Shown here: piece after piece, positions 12,816 to 25,060 of the stretch
Position numbering within the stretch: position 1 is the first letter of the stretch
Layout of the letters: the number at the start of each line of letters is the position of its first letter
From: Eonycteris spelaea
Taxonomy: Eukaryota; Chordata; Mammalia; Chiroptera; Pteropodidae
Direction: 5' to 3'
Assembly (NCBI GenBank): GCA_003508835.1
Contig: PUFA01000315.1
Coordinates: forward strand, 1,302,001-1,366,000
DNA: 64,000 nucleotides
Notes under the pieces: model-generated
Told to the model about the DNA's origin: nothing
Databases searched by the model: none
The model's input: the letters and a program-made list of their open reading frames with translations, nothing else
Program-made: the position numbers and the translations under genes

Positions 12816-15209
12816 ATTTGCTTTTAATGGAAGGAGTAAAGTATGGACATAGAAATCCCTTGCCTTACTTTGCAGAAAACAGATACTGAAGTAAATGTGC
12901 AAAAATTTAACTGTCAAGGTTAGAGGTATTATAATCTTTGGCAGACAAGCAAGAACCAGTGAGGAATATGAAGACCGTAATACAACTATAAAGTTTATAA
13001 TCATATGATTAATCAAATTTTGATAGGGAATAACTGAATAGATTATTTAAATAATATTAATAATGCGTACTAATGTATAAATGATAATAATTGCACATAT
13101 ATAATTTTACCTTCTTGTGTTTTTGTGTTAACCAATCTTTGTTTTTGAAGCGCAGATGAACTAATTGCAAAGTAAAATATTAAAAGGAATAAAAATTAAT
13201 CCTGATTTATAAAATAATAAAACCTACAAGGCTATGTCTGACAAATGACATCAAATTTTATGTTTTTCAGAAAAAAAAATTTGTACACATCTCTGTCCCA
13301 TAACAATGTACTCATTAAATACTATACCAATATTTAATATTGACATCTGACATAGGAAAGATTGTTCCTTTTTAATCTTTTGTGTAAATAGAGCTAAGAT
13401 GCTCTTTCTCAATGTATGAAAGCATTTCAATGCTGTGAGAAGATATACGAGATGCAGATTTCTCAAAAAGCTATAAAACAACTTCTTAGCTTGTTTTTCC
13501 TTAAACTACTGAAAGATTGATGTCAGAGAAATCTGGTGGACAGGTGTTTTTCTTATACTATTTAAGTCTCTGATGTTTAGTAGTGCACCACACTAGGGCA
13601 GTCGTCAGCAAGATTGTTTTAAATAAAAGTCTATCACAAGTACCTGATATTTGATTTTTATTTAAATGAGTAACACAGTTTACATTTTCTTTCTTCATAC
13701 ATTTGGCTTCAAAACTATTGCCTGTTTGAAGTTTAATTGTGAGAAGCTAATATAGACACATTTCTGATTAATCAAAGAATTTTGGGCACCATATTAGCTT
13801 CTAAAATTCTGTATGTGACATAACCACATTAATGTAAGAAACTTCTTGTATATTTATTTTTAAATTAAAGGTGGCAGGTATCACAATGCTTTTGGTAGTT
13901 TCACTTACTGCCTTCTACATTATTTCTACATTTTTATTATTGGTAAAATAATTCATATCCCTCTCTAATAGATTAGGTAATATTTTACTTTCAAATAAAA
14001 TGTTAATTTTATTTTTTATTTTTTATTTTTTGTATACATTATCAATAGTTTGAGAGTACAAAGGAAAGAGACTCTAAGGCTACAATCATTATATTAATGA
14101 GATTATATTAACCTGAGTCTTTTCTTTTTGTCTTCTCTGTCAAAGTTTCCTCTTTTTATGTATTAAAGCAATACTCTATGTAAAATATGTCAACTTGAAT
14201 ATATATTTTTTAAAATTATAGTTGTTACTTAACTTTGGGTCCAAAGTTTAAATTCTACAGTTACATTTGAATACCTGACTCGTGGGAGGGATTGATCTTT
14301 GGAAGCAACTATATTCTTGGGTTCTTAGGAGAATCATTGGTAAAATATAAGGGTATAGATTAGGGAAGAGGAATTGAAGAAACTGTGGATGGATTGAAAT
14401 TAGGAGAATAATAGATATGTGGAGAGTAATATATAGGGAAGCAATTTAAGAACAAGAAGGAGGATTTACTAGGACAATGAATTTGTTGTTGGTTAAGGTT
14501 ATCAAATTACATTTTGGTGAAGGAACTTTTTAAATCAGAACTTTATTTGGAGGCCTCTACATACCACTAATAAAAATGTTGCCCATTGGGCCTGAGAAAC
14601 CATAATCTTTCCTTTCTAAGACTTTGAATTGAATACCTTTGTCAAGTCAAATGTGTCCCAGAGTGGCCACTGAATTTATTGTAATATTTTGCATAATGTA
14701 ACAAGTCTGAAACTAATGTATCATGTGACTTAGGATTTTTAGTTAGTCAGCTTACCGACTACCTTTGTTTGAATTCTTTCTCTTTGGAAAATAAATGCAG
14801 TGCAAATAGTCATTAAAATTTAGCAAGGTGGATAAAGGGTGGTTACACATGGATACTTTGTTTTTCTCTCAGTTTGAAGTGTTGGACTGTGAAGGTTTGA
14901 TGCCTGTTTTTCTGGCTGTTACTTAAACAGTTTCTGATATAATTTGCGCATTAAAATAACGTATGCTCATTCTAATTAGCTTTTATTTCAAGGTTAACAT
15001 AAATTATGAAATAGTTTATTGTAATAATAGGGAACCACATCATTAAGTAAGGAGAAAAACTATGAGTTAGGCACAGGGTAGACTATTACAATGGTTAATT
15101 CAAACACCTAAAAATGGAGAAGAAGAAGGGACAAGACAGAATGGGTATACCAAACAGAAGAAAGGTCAGAGTTTGATTGTTGAAGTCAGAAAGATCACGA
15201 GAGCTCAAG

Positions 15210-15357
15210 GCCATGACTGGATAAGGTCCATGAGTCTGATTACTACCTTGGCAATTATAATTATCTTTTCAGCTCACTTTTGTACCTTTACTTAAATATT
15301 CTATTTCTTACAAGCGTACATTATTTTTATACCTCCTATGGTTGGCTTAAAACACAC
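15210..15357 (-). repeat. inverted repeat, right arm (148 bp)
   Basis: Reverse-complement partner of 11128-11275, about 94% identical without gaps. Outside the arms the flanks do not align convincingly. If both arms were transcribed in one RNA they could pair over the whole length. Confidence 0.85.
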
Positions 15358-17398
15358 TGTTTAATCAAAAGTAATAGTTTAGTCTGGAACTTTTTTAAAA
15401 ATGCAGATTTTGCTTATTAAATGTATTTATGAAATCACTAACCACAAGAATCACTAATGTTAATATGTTAAAATATGACCTTTATTATTTTGCTGTATAA
15501 TATGCATATTTTTAATGTTGAATTCATATTGTATACAAAAATTGCATCTTAAAATAATATAATATTGTGAACATCTCCAGTGGTGAGTGATTTTTAGAAA
15601 CAGGTTATTAATGATTATATAGTATCTCACACATACAAATCGTTCCAGTATTCTAGTTATCTCTACACAGTTTTGTAATAACTTATTAAATGCTTAATAT
15701 AATTGTGTCCTATAAGTATTTGTTACAGTAATTTTATTACATACTGATTCAGTAAGCAGTACATTAGTTTATTACCATTATAATTCTATAAAGTTTTGTA
15801 CATTTTATTTATTTTATAATTAAAATTTTTCCAGTTTAGTTTATAAGCAATCAGTTGTCAACCATTTTTAGTAAAACTCTGATTTGGCTAATAAAGTAAA
15901 CCTACTGCTTCATTTGTGCTTAATTTAACTCCCTTTAAAAACCCAATCTAAAGATTTCTATATTTTCAGATGGGAGTTTTATGTATTTTTATAAATTTAT
16001 AAAACTGTTATTTTTTGCTCTTATTTTATTGATATTTTAATTTTTATATTTTTGTTTTGTTATTTGCTATATTTTTTATTCGATTGTTTTAATTTATTCA
16101 ATATTTTGAAAGTAAAAATCCTTTAAATATTCGTGATAGAAATTGTCTTGCAACTTAGAAAACATATGATTCGATCTGTATCTCTTGGCCATTTAAGTCA
16201 CAAAAGAGACAGCTCAATTATCTTCCTATTTAATAAATATATTGTGCTTTTAGCTCATCCCCAAGGTTCCCCCTCTCTCAACAATAATCAATATTTTGGA
16301 ATTGGCAAGTGAAACCACTGTTTCAAAATTATCTCATGTCTTGGATGTCAGAATTTTTTTTTATATTCTACATTTTATATATAAATTTTTAAAACATAAT
16401 TTTTTACTTATCTCTATTTTTACCCAAATGTTTGCAGGAAGTTTAACTGTTTTGCTAGGAACATGGTATACCTTTACAATTTTCCATTTCAAATCTCTTT
16501 TTTGATGAGAAAATTCTCTTTAATTATGATTTTGAACTTCAGTTTTATTCCTATTGGTGTAGTTTCTATAATTTTCTCTCATTATTCTTAATTCTTCTGT
16601 CTTTTGTCTGTTTCTACAGTCCTTTTAGTTTCATCTAGATCTATTTTCATCCCAAATTATATTTTAAATATCTCTTGAGCACCATTTCTTTTGGTTTTTC
16701 CTCCCTCCCTCATATGAGCCTTTTGTCTTCTATTTCAATGAGACCATTACTCTTTCCTTTTTATCAAGAGATTCAAAGTTTTCTAAAATGAGCTCTTTCT
16801 ATATTGAACACTTTCTCAGCATATTTATTTTCTTTAAGCTAAACTTGCTTTCATCTTTTGATATAGATGTTTATAGTGTCATGTCTATCCATTCTTCCAT
16901 GACAAAAGAATTAGTGTTTTTCAATAAAATAAGACTTAGATGTTATAACGATTCTTTTTTAAAAATTTGTTTGAATGTTTGTTTAATTTTTATTTAATAA
17001 TATGTTACAAATAATAGAACGCAGAATAAAAATAATTCAAATAATCAAACATTACAGAAAGAACTTTTATCAACAATTTATATTCTCAAATCCAGAAGAA
17101 GAAAGTCTGGTGGAAAGAGTTTTTGTCTGTTTTGTTTTCTAAAGGGACATCAGGAATTTAGGAGGTAGTAAAATATTTGCCCATTAGGACATTTCAAGAG
17201 AACTGGAATGTAGAACATATTAAAATATCCACTAACCTCTCCTATCTTAAGTAGCTTTCAGTATCACAAATGAAGTACCAACAGAAGTTATCTCAATATT
17301 TTTAAGCAAGGAGAACACATTTTCTGCTTCTAGTACAAACATAACCTTACTAAGAAGACACATGTTTTCTGATGATAGAACTCATTGTTAAGTGATAA
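15358..17398. other. T-rich unique DNA, no gene
   Basis: Strongly T-biased on the + strand between about 15800 and 16990. Short frames at 16296-16505 and 16788-16997 are leucine/phenylalanine-rich products of this bias. The region could be a very old LINE relic, but I could not recognise it. Confidence 0.5.
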
Positions 17399-17655
17399 CG
17401 CTAAAAGCAGAAATAGTTCTTTTCAAGATAATAAGATATTTTCACCCCAGCTAATAAAATACACTTCCACATAAATATTAGATTTCACAACTTAAAATTA
17501 AACTTCTAAATGAATAAATATTTTATGGTGAGAAAACTGTTTTCGGATTATGCTGCTAAAAGAAGCAATACTTTTCAAGGTAATATGATATTCCTACCCA
17601 AGTTATTAAAATACATAAAAATAAATATTATATTTTATAACAATTAACTTCATAG
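17399..17655 (+). repeat. diverged tandem duplication, ~155-bp period
   Basis: Unit 1 (17399-17515) and unit 2 (about 17556-17655) share blocks in the same order: GCTAAAAG, CTTTTCAAG(A/G)TAAT, GATATT, TAAAATACA, ATAAATATTA and ATTAA(A)CTTC. Identity is roughly 70-75% by eye with a few gaps. It looks like an old local duplication or two copies of an unnamed old repeat. Confidence 0.6.
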
Positions 17656-18448
17656 CATATGAAATGTAGTCATAGTTACAATATTATGAGTAATGTAAAT
17701 TTCTTAAAAAGATGACTTTATTTCCACAAACACAAAAATACTTAGATATTTTGCCTCAGGTAAAGCACACATCTTTTTTTTCATGCAGAAGTGTTCATTT
17801 TCCTATTTGGACTGACTTGATAGCCAATTTAACCAGATAACTGAATTATTTTATTATATTTTTTCTGGAGTTTTAACATCTCGAAGATGTGATTAGACAA
17901 AACTATTGCTCTTTTCTTATTTTTAATTTTCAACTGAACATTTACCTCATTCATATTATGAGGATTTATATTCAAATTACTACATACTTACCTAAAGGAG
18001 ATGTTGAAAAGTATCCCTACAGTATTTTATACCAATAATAAATTGAAATTTCAAATTATTTCCATTGTTAAACATGAGGTTTCTTTAAGCTTGCCATTCG
18101 GTTTAACAATTATATACCACTGTTAGATTTTCTTTAGTTACCACTTGAATATAGACTTTAATGGCATTTTCATGTAGTTTTTAATTGATGCTTTTTTCCA
18201 AATTAATTTTCACACTAAAATCTACAACTGGTTAGAGAAAACAAAACAGAAAAACAAAATAAGGTGTTCTATGAAAATTTCTTAGTATGGTTCTAATTCT
18301 ATCAAGTACCTTGTAATGAAATAGACATATTTTTAGTGATATTATTATAGTGATAAAAATCTAAAATCATCTGAATCTTAGATTAACGGTTTGCATCTCC
18401 CAATTTTTTCATTTATTATACTTTATTGAATTATGCCTTACTATATAG
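17656..18448. other. AT-rich unique DNA, no gene
   Basis: No gene or named repeat. The first 100 bp may hold a third, more degraded copy of the preceding tandem unit. Confidence 0.4.
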
Positions 18449-18507
18449 CCCTTTCTCCATTATCTATCATCTATCTCTCTCTTTTTCTCTTATTATCTAT
18501 CTACCTA

Positions 18508-18551
<44 letters not shown>

Positions 18552-18572
18552 ACCTATTATCTATCATCTATT
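18449..18572 (+). repeat. (ATCT)n microsatellite
   Basis: Imperfect ATCT/CTAT array with an uninterrupted core of about ten units at 18511-18551, flanked by CATCTATC variants. Likely length-variable between individuals. Confidence 0.95.
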
Positions 18573-18688
18573 TATTTTCTAGTTAGGATATAAAACTCCA
18601 GGGAGTCTCTGAGCATCACAAACCAAATGTCATAGAAATGTCGTAGAAATAATACTTAATAATTTACTATCTGAACTTCCAACTCATC

Positions 18689-19234
18689 TGTCATTGCCCT
18701 TTTGCCAGACACCACCAGAAACACATCTGTGCTTGAACAAGTATTCTTTATTGCTCATTGCAGCTCACTGAAGTGCCCCACCAGGGTGAACTGTGAGCCA
18801 TATTGGTAACAGCACAATTTATAGGATTTAGGCTTGTGTGAGATGTTTTAGAGGAAGCTTTAGAGAAGTGGTCTTTGCTGTGAGTTAAGAAGCAGTGGTG
18901 TTATAACTGGCTATTTTAAATGTTATCAGGAAGGAGAGAAAACTAGAGTAAGGCTAACTAAATCTGTAATTAGTAAAGCAGCAGCAGTGATTCATTTCAT
19001 TCTGAATGGAGATGCTGATCATTTTTGCGTTTTGAATGATGTTTCTGATTCTGTGGGTGTTCAGATATGATTATGGAGTACTCTTGTATTCGATTTGACC
19101 TATAAAGTGACAGAATGGCCTTGTTTGATATTGATAACTTGCAAAACTTTTTATATTCAACAAGAGAACACAAAGGCTCAGCTATGAGTGCAAAGTTAGT
19201 TCCTAATCTCAGGGGCTGCTTTTTCTTTTTCTCA
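18689..19234 (-). mobile_element. probable ERV solo LTR
   Basis: On the minus strand this has an LTR layout: a TGAG start near 19234, a long U3-like part, then GGTGGGGCACTTCAGTGAGC, an AATAAA signal (complement of 18747-18752) and an R/U5-like tail ending in CA near 18695 or 18689. Length is about 540 bp. The TTACCAATATGGCT and CACCCTGGTGGGGC blocks match what I remember of mammalian ERV LTRs, but I cannot name the family. No confident target-site duplication and no internal ERV genes are seen beside it. Confidence 0.5.
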
Positions 19235-19259
19235 GCTCAAGTTTGAGGAGCTAGAAAAG

Positions 19260-19264
<5 letters not shown>

Positions 19265-19312
<48 letters not shown>

Positions 19313-19333
19313 GTGTGTGTGTGCACGCGCGCC
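19265..19333 (+). repeat. (TG)n tract with CACGCGCGC end
   Basis: About 30 TG units interrupted by one CG step, followed directly by CACGCGCGCCC. Alternating purine-pyrimidine DNA of this length is a classic Z-DNA-prone sequence, and the CG-rich end would favour it further. Confidence 0.95.
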
Positions 19334-19486
19334 CCCAAATTAAATTTCTTGACACAAATTTGGAATTAAACTTTTTAACTAAGAATTCATCAGAAAAATT
19401 GTATTGAGACTTGAAGTTAGAAAGTCACAGAAGATAAAATTACTAAATGAAGCCCATTCACAGCCCAAACTCAAAGAAATATGGAA

Positions 19487-19545
19487 AGGAAAAAAAGAAA
19501 AAAAAATAAAATAAAAAGAAAATAAAAATAAATTTCTGTAAATAT
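19487..19545 (+). repeat. A-rich low-complexity tract
   Basis: AAAAAGAAAAAAAAATAAAATAA-type sequence. It could be the decayed poly(A) tail of a retroposon, but no body is recognisable upstream. Confidence 0.8.
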
Positions 19546-22500
19546 TTATATTTACTTAGAGATTTATGTAGAAAGAGAACTGAATTAATCAACAGAATTT
19601 GATATGTAATTATTATTGAATAATTATTTGCCTACCTAGATAAAATTATTGAAAGAAAGCTTATCAATTCCATGTATTATTTCGTTTATTTGAGAAATGC
19701 ATCATCAACTGAATAGTATTGTTAAATATTTTCATGATATATGCATCATTACACTTAGGATACATTATAGTGTTTCATTTACTGTATTTTTAATTAAAAA
19801 CAATATTTGTCAGGTAGTGCTATCATTATTATCTGTGCTGAGACATTTCATCTTATCTGAAACTAATACTAAAATAATTTAGTAGTTATGTGAAATTACA
19901 GAGTAATAAATAATAAGTGTGTCTATAAAAATCATTCTAAACTTATGTCATAATTCACAGTCACAAAATATACAATCTCAAGAATAATTAAATAACATTT
20001 TATAGTAAAAGGTAATGTTAGATATGTTATACCATTTAAATATAGCAGAGCCCTTAATTTAATCCACAGAGTCTTTTTGAACAATGCATTTATTTTTCTT
20101 TTCAATTTACTTTTTAACTTTACAATATTTGAAAATTTCGGGAGAAGTATTTAGAATGCTATTTGTAGAAAAATCTATGTAATATGTATTTTATTAATTT
20201 TTCAAACTTTATTTTGAAAAAAATTGAACTGCATGAGTCATACAATAAATACTCATGTAACTTATATTCTCCAATCAATAACATTTACATTTGCTTTATT
20301 TCTCTTTATATTTCTATATATAGGCAGAATTATTTGAGAAATACTTGAGACATCAGAATATTTCACCCCTAAATTCTTTAGCCACTACCTCAAAGAACAA
20401 AGACATGTACCTAAATAGCCATAAACTAACACACAAGATACTTATCATTAGCATAGTTTTTAGTGCTAAGATATATCTCATATTCATTTTTTGCAATGGC
20501 CCAAATTATGTTTTGAATGCACATTTTTATATATTTTTTTGTGCTTTGTTTTCCTTTCCTTTAATTCAGATTCCAATCACAGAGTACACATTATATTTAG
20601 TTGTCATGTAGAATATATTTTAAAGCATTTTTCAGATCCTTAATAACATTGCATATTTTTTACATTTACTGTATTTCCTTCTTTTGATGCCAACACTTGG
20701 TGGTACATATACCATAAAAATCTCAAAATTGACCTGAAGAAGGCTTCTCTTGAAATGATGGTATGCTACTGTAACAGCTTGAAATCCTAAAATACTTTAT
20801 TAGATATGTGTTTATTAATTTCAACGTTAAATGAAGTTGTTGCCAGACAGAATTACGCAGACGCTGAGTCTTCAGGCAGAGACCTTGTCTTCATAAGGAT
20901 GTCTCTTACTGAACGTCCATTTATTGCCCCTATTCACTGTGATTTTTCCTCCTTATCTCGGTAGTATGACCTCTCAACTCTTTTCTCATAAAATTCTTAA
21001 AATTCTAATTTCATTTCTAACAGATCACTTATAACATCCTTTTAAGTCAATATGAATTTGTTTTTATTATATTCTAGTCATTTATTATTTACTTTGAGGG
21101 GTTCTGGAGAGGAAAAAGGCATAGCAGTCCAAAATCAATGTACTTTGCAATGCTCCAGTCTAGTTGGGGAACATACAGTTCACGTTTTTGAGGTAAAATC
21201 TGGGTTTGGTGTCTTTAATATGTGTTTGAGTGATGAATTTGGCATGAAGATATATTTTGTTTCTTTTGCCTAGTGTTACCAAATTATTTAAACATCTTTG
21301 TATAGAGCATATGTTTCCCATATGTTTTATGTCTCTTACCTGCCTCGTTTGTGAAGACATTCATTTAGGTTTCAAAGAATGATAATGAAACAAACCAGAG
21401 CTAGATGACAGTATTTGTATCAATAATGGTATTTTATTTTTGGAACTGTTCATATTTAATAAATATTAAATACATCAATGGAAATAAATAAGCACCAGAA
21501 CAAAATTATGCATTTCAAAGAAATATCTAGATCATTGAATTAGATATTCATTCATTACATGTTAAATAGTATAAATTATAAATTATACATTAAAATAGCA
21601 GTTGTTTAAAATCTACATAAATGAAATAGAAATAATTAAATAAAATTAAATACTATTTATATTTCTAAATATACTCTTGAGTATGAATAATGACTATTTC
21701 CTGTTGATAATTCTCATCTTAAACTTTTTGGAATATTGGTAAACTAATTCCCAGCTCTGCTCAAACTCTTCATCTAATAATCTCATTCTTGATTGATTAC
21801 TTGGAAGAAAAAAATTTAAGTACTACTTTTTTTATTGTTTTGCATCAGTAAAATTAATATCTTTGAGTATCTTTATCTTTTTTAGTTGTAGCATAAAGGT
21901 AATTTGATATGGTCACCTGTATGAATTTCAATATATCATGTTTACATTCCTGAGCTGCAGGAGGTATTGTTCTTGCAATGGCTGCTGTGCAATGCAATAA
22001 TATTGTCCTTACTGCAACTCTTGCAGCCATGATCTTTATATTTTATAAACTATAATTATGTGTTCTTTTGTCTTAATTGAATAATTGAATTACTATTGTA
22101 AATTATTCTAAATGTAAATACTTTGGAACTTAAAGTCAGCAGAATATACCAGAATCCTGGAACATCTCTAAAACTTTATTATAATAATTTTTAAAAAGCA
22201 TAGCCCAGGATTCAATTCATTTCACTTTTTTAAAATACCAAATTGAATATGAAGTTGTATCTTATTTCAGAGAACTACATAAATACCTACACACATGCAA
22301 ACTTCTGCTATTGTAAAATGATTTAAAATTCTACAAGAAAAAAAATTTGAGTACTTAAAAGTAACTATTCAAAAATTTTTAAAAGATAGTGAGTAATAAG
22401 TTTTAAGCAGTTACATTAGTTTATAGATAACACTTAAGAACTGTCATTCAGGTATGGAGACTTAAAATCACTATTTTTATGTAATATTTGATGTTTATGA

Positions 22501-22678
22501 AACTGCCCAAGGGAATGGTAGAATGCACAGGAAGCCTGCTTTTACAGAATATGTGATTTCTATGTTCTTATTTCAAGATTCTTTTGAGAAAAAAAAAAAA
22601 TCTACTCTCAATCTAAGCAGCTCACCTATAGAAAGAATTCGTAAAGATAGGAATGTTAATTTGGTCATATTGACTTGA
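19546..22678. other. AT-rich unique DNA, no gene
   Basis: No gene recognised. Frames at 19697-19882, 20345-20611 and 21052-21273 are short and resemble no family I know. Confidence 0.5.
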
Positions 22679-22683
22679 GTTAC

Positions 22684-23561
22684 TATATTAGTTTCCTTGT
22701 ACTGTTTAACAAATTACTATACTTTTAGCAGCTTAAAACAACAGGCATTTATTATCTCATGGCTTGATTCTTTGCTCAGGTTCTCTCGAAGTCACAGTCA
22801 GATATCAGAACTACTAAAATCTTATCTGTAGGATCTAGAGAATAATTCACTTTCTTTTTTTTAAAAAAAGTATTTTTAAAATTTTTCTATTACAGTTGAC
22901 ATAAAATATTACATTAGTTTCAGGTGTACAACACAGTGATTAAACATTTATATAATTTATGAAGCAATCACTCTGATAAAGCCAGTACCCGTTTGACATC
23001 ATACATATTTATTACAGTACTACTGACTGTATCCTCCATGCTATACTCTACATTCCCATGACTGTTTTGTAATTACCAATTTGTGCTTCTTAATTCTCTC
23101 CCCACTTCACCCAGTGCCCCCTCCCCTGCCCCCACCATTTCAATCTCATTTGGATTATTGGCTAAATTCTATTCCCTGAGGTTGTAGGACTCAGGTCACT
23201 GTTTCCTCAGTCAGGAACCACTCTGCTCCTGGAGGCTGCCAGCGTTTTTCCTCACGTGGCCAGTCTACATCTTCAACTAAGAAAAGGCACATCATGAGTC
23301 CTTCTCATGGACTGAATTTTAATGACTTTCCCCTCTGCACATCTCTTTTTCTTCAGCTATCATTTCTGCCTCCCTCTTCCACCATAAAAGGCTCTTGTAA
23401 TTCTCCAACCATATAATACAGGATAATCTACCTATTTTCAGATCAACTGGTTAGTATACTTAGTTACATCCACAAGGTCCCTATTGCTATGTAACAAAAT
23501 ATAACCATAGGAATAACACCAAGAGATGGAGATGACAGAGGCCAAAATTCTACCTTCTGTA
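22684..23561 (-). mobile_element. MaLR-type LTR split by an L1
   Basis: An old LTR on the minus strand, the same broad type as the one at 4137-4657. It shows GCTTAAAACAACAGGCATTTATT near its + strand left end, GGTTGTAGGACTCAGGTCACTG in the middle, CACGTGGCCAGTCTACATCTTC, and the family start complement near 23551. The same pentamer GTTAC flanks it at 22679-22683 and 23562-23566, a perfect 5-bp target-site duplication that fixes both ends. About 290 bp at 22851-23138 is a foreign L1 insertion. Confidence 0.8.
22851..23138 (-). mobile_element. L1 3' end nested in LTR
   Basis: Begins with the T-rich complement of a poly(A) tail, then TACAGTTGACATAAAATATT, TTAGTTTCAGGTGTACAACA, and a C-rich block (CCCCCTCCCCTGCCCCCACC). 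This is the 3' UTR of a laurasiatherian L1 on the minus strand, truncated at its 5' side. The flanks ATTCACTTTCT and TTTCAATCTCA look like a decayed target-site duplication. It inserted into an LTR that was already present, so it is the younger of the two. Confidence 0.8.
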
Positions 23562-23566
23562 GTTAC

Positions 23567-24934
23567 TATCCAAAGATTTGTACATTTAATACAAAGTGTT
23601 TATTTATTTTCAAATATTTCCTTTACCCCATAACAAACACATATAGAACAATTTTAGTGTATAAAGGTGAATTGAATGTGAATGTATATTTTATTTTAGA
23701 TTTTAATACGGTATATTATAAATTGATTTTTCAAAATAGTCTTTTAAATTAGTACCACAATATATTTTTTTCCAGAAGTTAGGAAAACTGATTGATTTCA
23801 AGGCGTATGCAGAAATAATAAAAAGCATTTTACATCTACAAGTATAATATTATTATCTGTTACACTAGATTCAAAATACATGTGCCCTAACTTTTTAACT
23901 ATTCAAATTCAATGGAAGCAATGTGTGCAAATAGCAAAATGAACAATTAATACCTAAGGTGAAAAAGTATATCCATACACTCCCAATTTTAATTTTATAT
24001 TATACAATTAAATGCCTTGGTAAAATGATTTTGTGGTAATTTTGTATTGTAGCAGTTGTATGAATACGTTTCTTCATGATCAGCAGAAATTCTAAATTTC
24101 CAAATTGTGTGCTATCATCCCAGGCAGATTAGCCTAAAACTTAATATGTACTAATTAGCCAGAGGAAAGGTAGGGAAATTAACTTGACATATTAATTTGC
24201 ATTTACAGTAGCCTTATAATGTGCATGTTATTCTCTTTGCATCAGTATCAAAATTTCCTTCTTAGGGTGTCTGACTTGAAAGAAAATATCTGTTTACAAA
24301 ATACATTGAAACGAGATTGCAATGAAAATTGCAAATAAAAATTAAATTGCAGAAAACGTTGCCATCTAGAAGGTGGTCCCAAAAGATAATTGCATGGAAC
24401 ATAAAGTTTGTTAACTACATATAAATTTAGGTTTTGAATGTAATGATGATGCATTTAACTTTCAATGTTTATAACATTGAGGATCTAGGAAGGCAAATAA
24501 TCCAAAGCAGAAGATAATTTAAAACTTTTTGTGAAATGTGCTTACCTTAAAATGCATAGTATGAGTAGGGAATCTAAAAGTTTGACTATAATTTGAATTT
24601 TAGTGCTGTATACTCTGTTTTCGACAAATGCAGCCCTTTATGGCTCTCTTATGGATTTATTGTATATTATTCATTAATTAATATCATCTTTAGTTATTAA
24701 ACAAATATTCTATTTTTTTTGACATTTCAAGATTGAGATCTACAGCACTGACATTAACTTTCAGTAACATTATTTCTTTGATTCAATTAATATTCAGCAT
24801 TTGTGAAACATTAGTGATTAATTAATATTTTTTAAGGTGTCTATTCTTCCTTTGACCTACTTAGCCAGTGTAAGAATTTATTTTAGGTAAACCTTATCAC
24901 AGACATATTGACATAGAATCATTTATTTCATCTA
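23567..24934. other. AT-rich unique DNA, no gene
   Basis: No gene or repeat recognised. The short minus-strand frame at 24248-24454 has no recognisable similarity. Confidence 0.5.
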
Positions 24935-25060
24935 AAATTTTAGTTGAAGATCTGCTGTGTCCAAGGCAGTATCCTAGGATCAATAAGGATATAATAGTGC
25001 ATTTTATAGGAATATTGCCTTCTAAGAGGATTATGTAATGAAAAGGGCCTTTAAACACTC
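24935..25060 (-). mobile_element. L2 LINE fragment
   Basis: The run GATCTGCTGTGTCCAAGGCAGTATCCTAGGATCAATAAGGATATAATAGTG, at 24949-24999, follows the complement of the L2 3' end (consensus CTACTATGTGCCAGGCACTG then GGGGATACAGCAGTG). Heavily diverged and short. Confidence 0.5.

Larger units (their letters stand above)
11276..15209. other. spacer between inverted arms
   Basis: About 3.9 kb of AT-rich DNA between the two 148-bp arms. Apart from the MIR near 12.2 kb and a 19-bp palindrome at 12797-12815, nothing is recognised. Frames here are short. Confidence 0.5.

Noticed and set aside
18449..18572. Regular array considered as CRISPR-like
   Set aside because: It is a pure 4-bp microsatellite without spacers.
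21970..22035. Possible miRNA-like hairpin (ATGGCTGC at 21978 and GCAGCCAT at 22023)
   Set aside because: The outer stem is only 8 bp, then comes a large internal loop and a short inner stem. This is weaker than a typical miRNA precursor.
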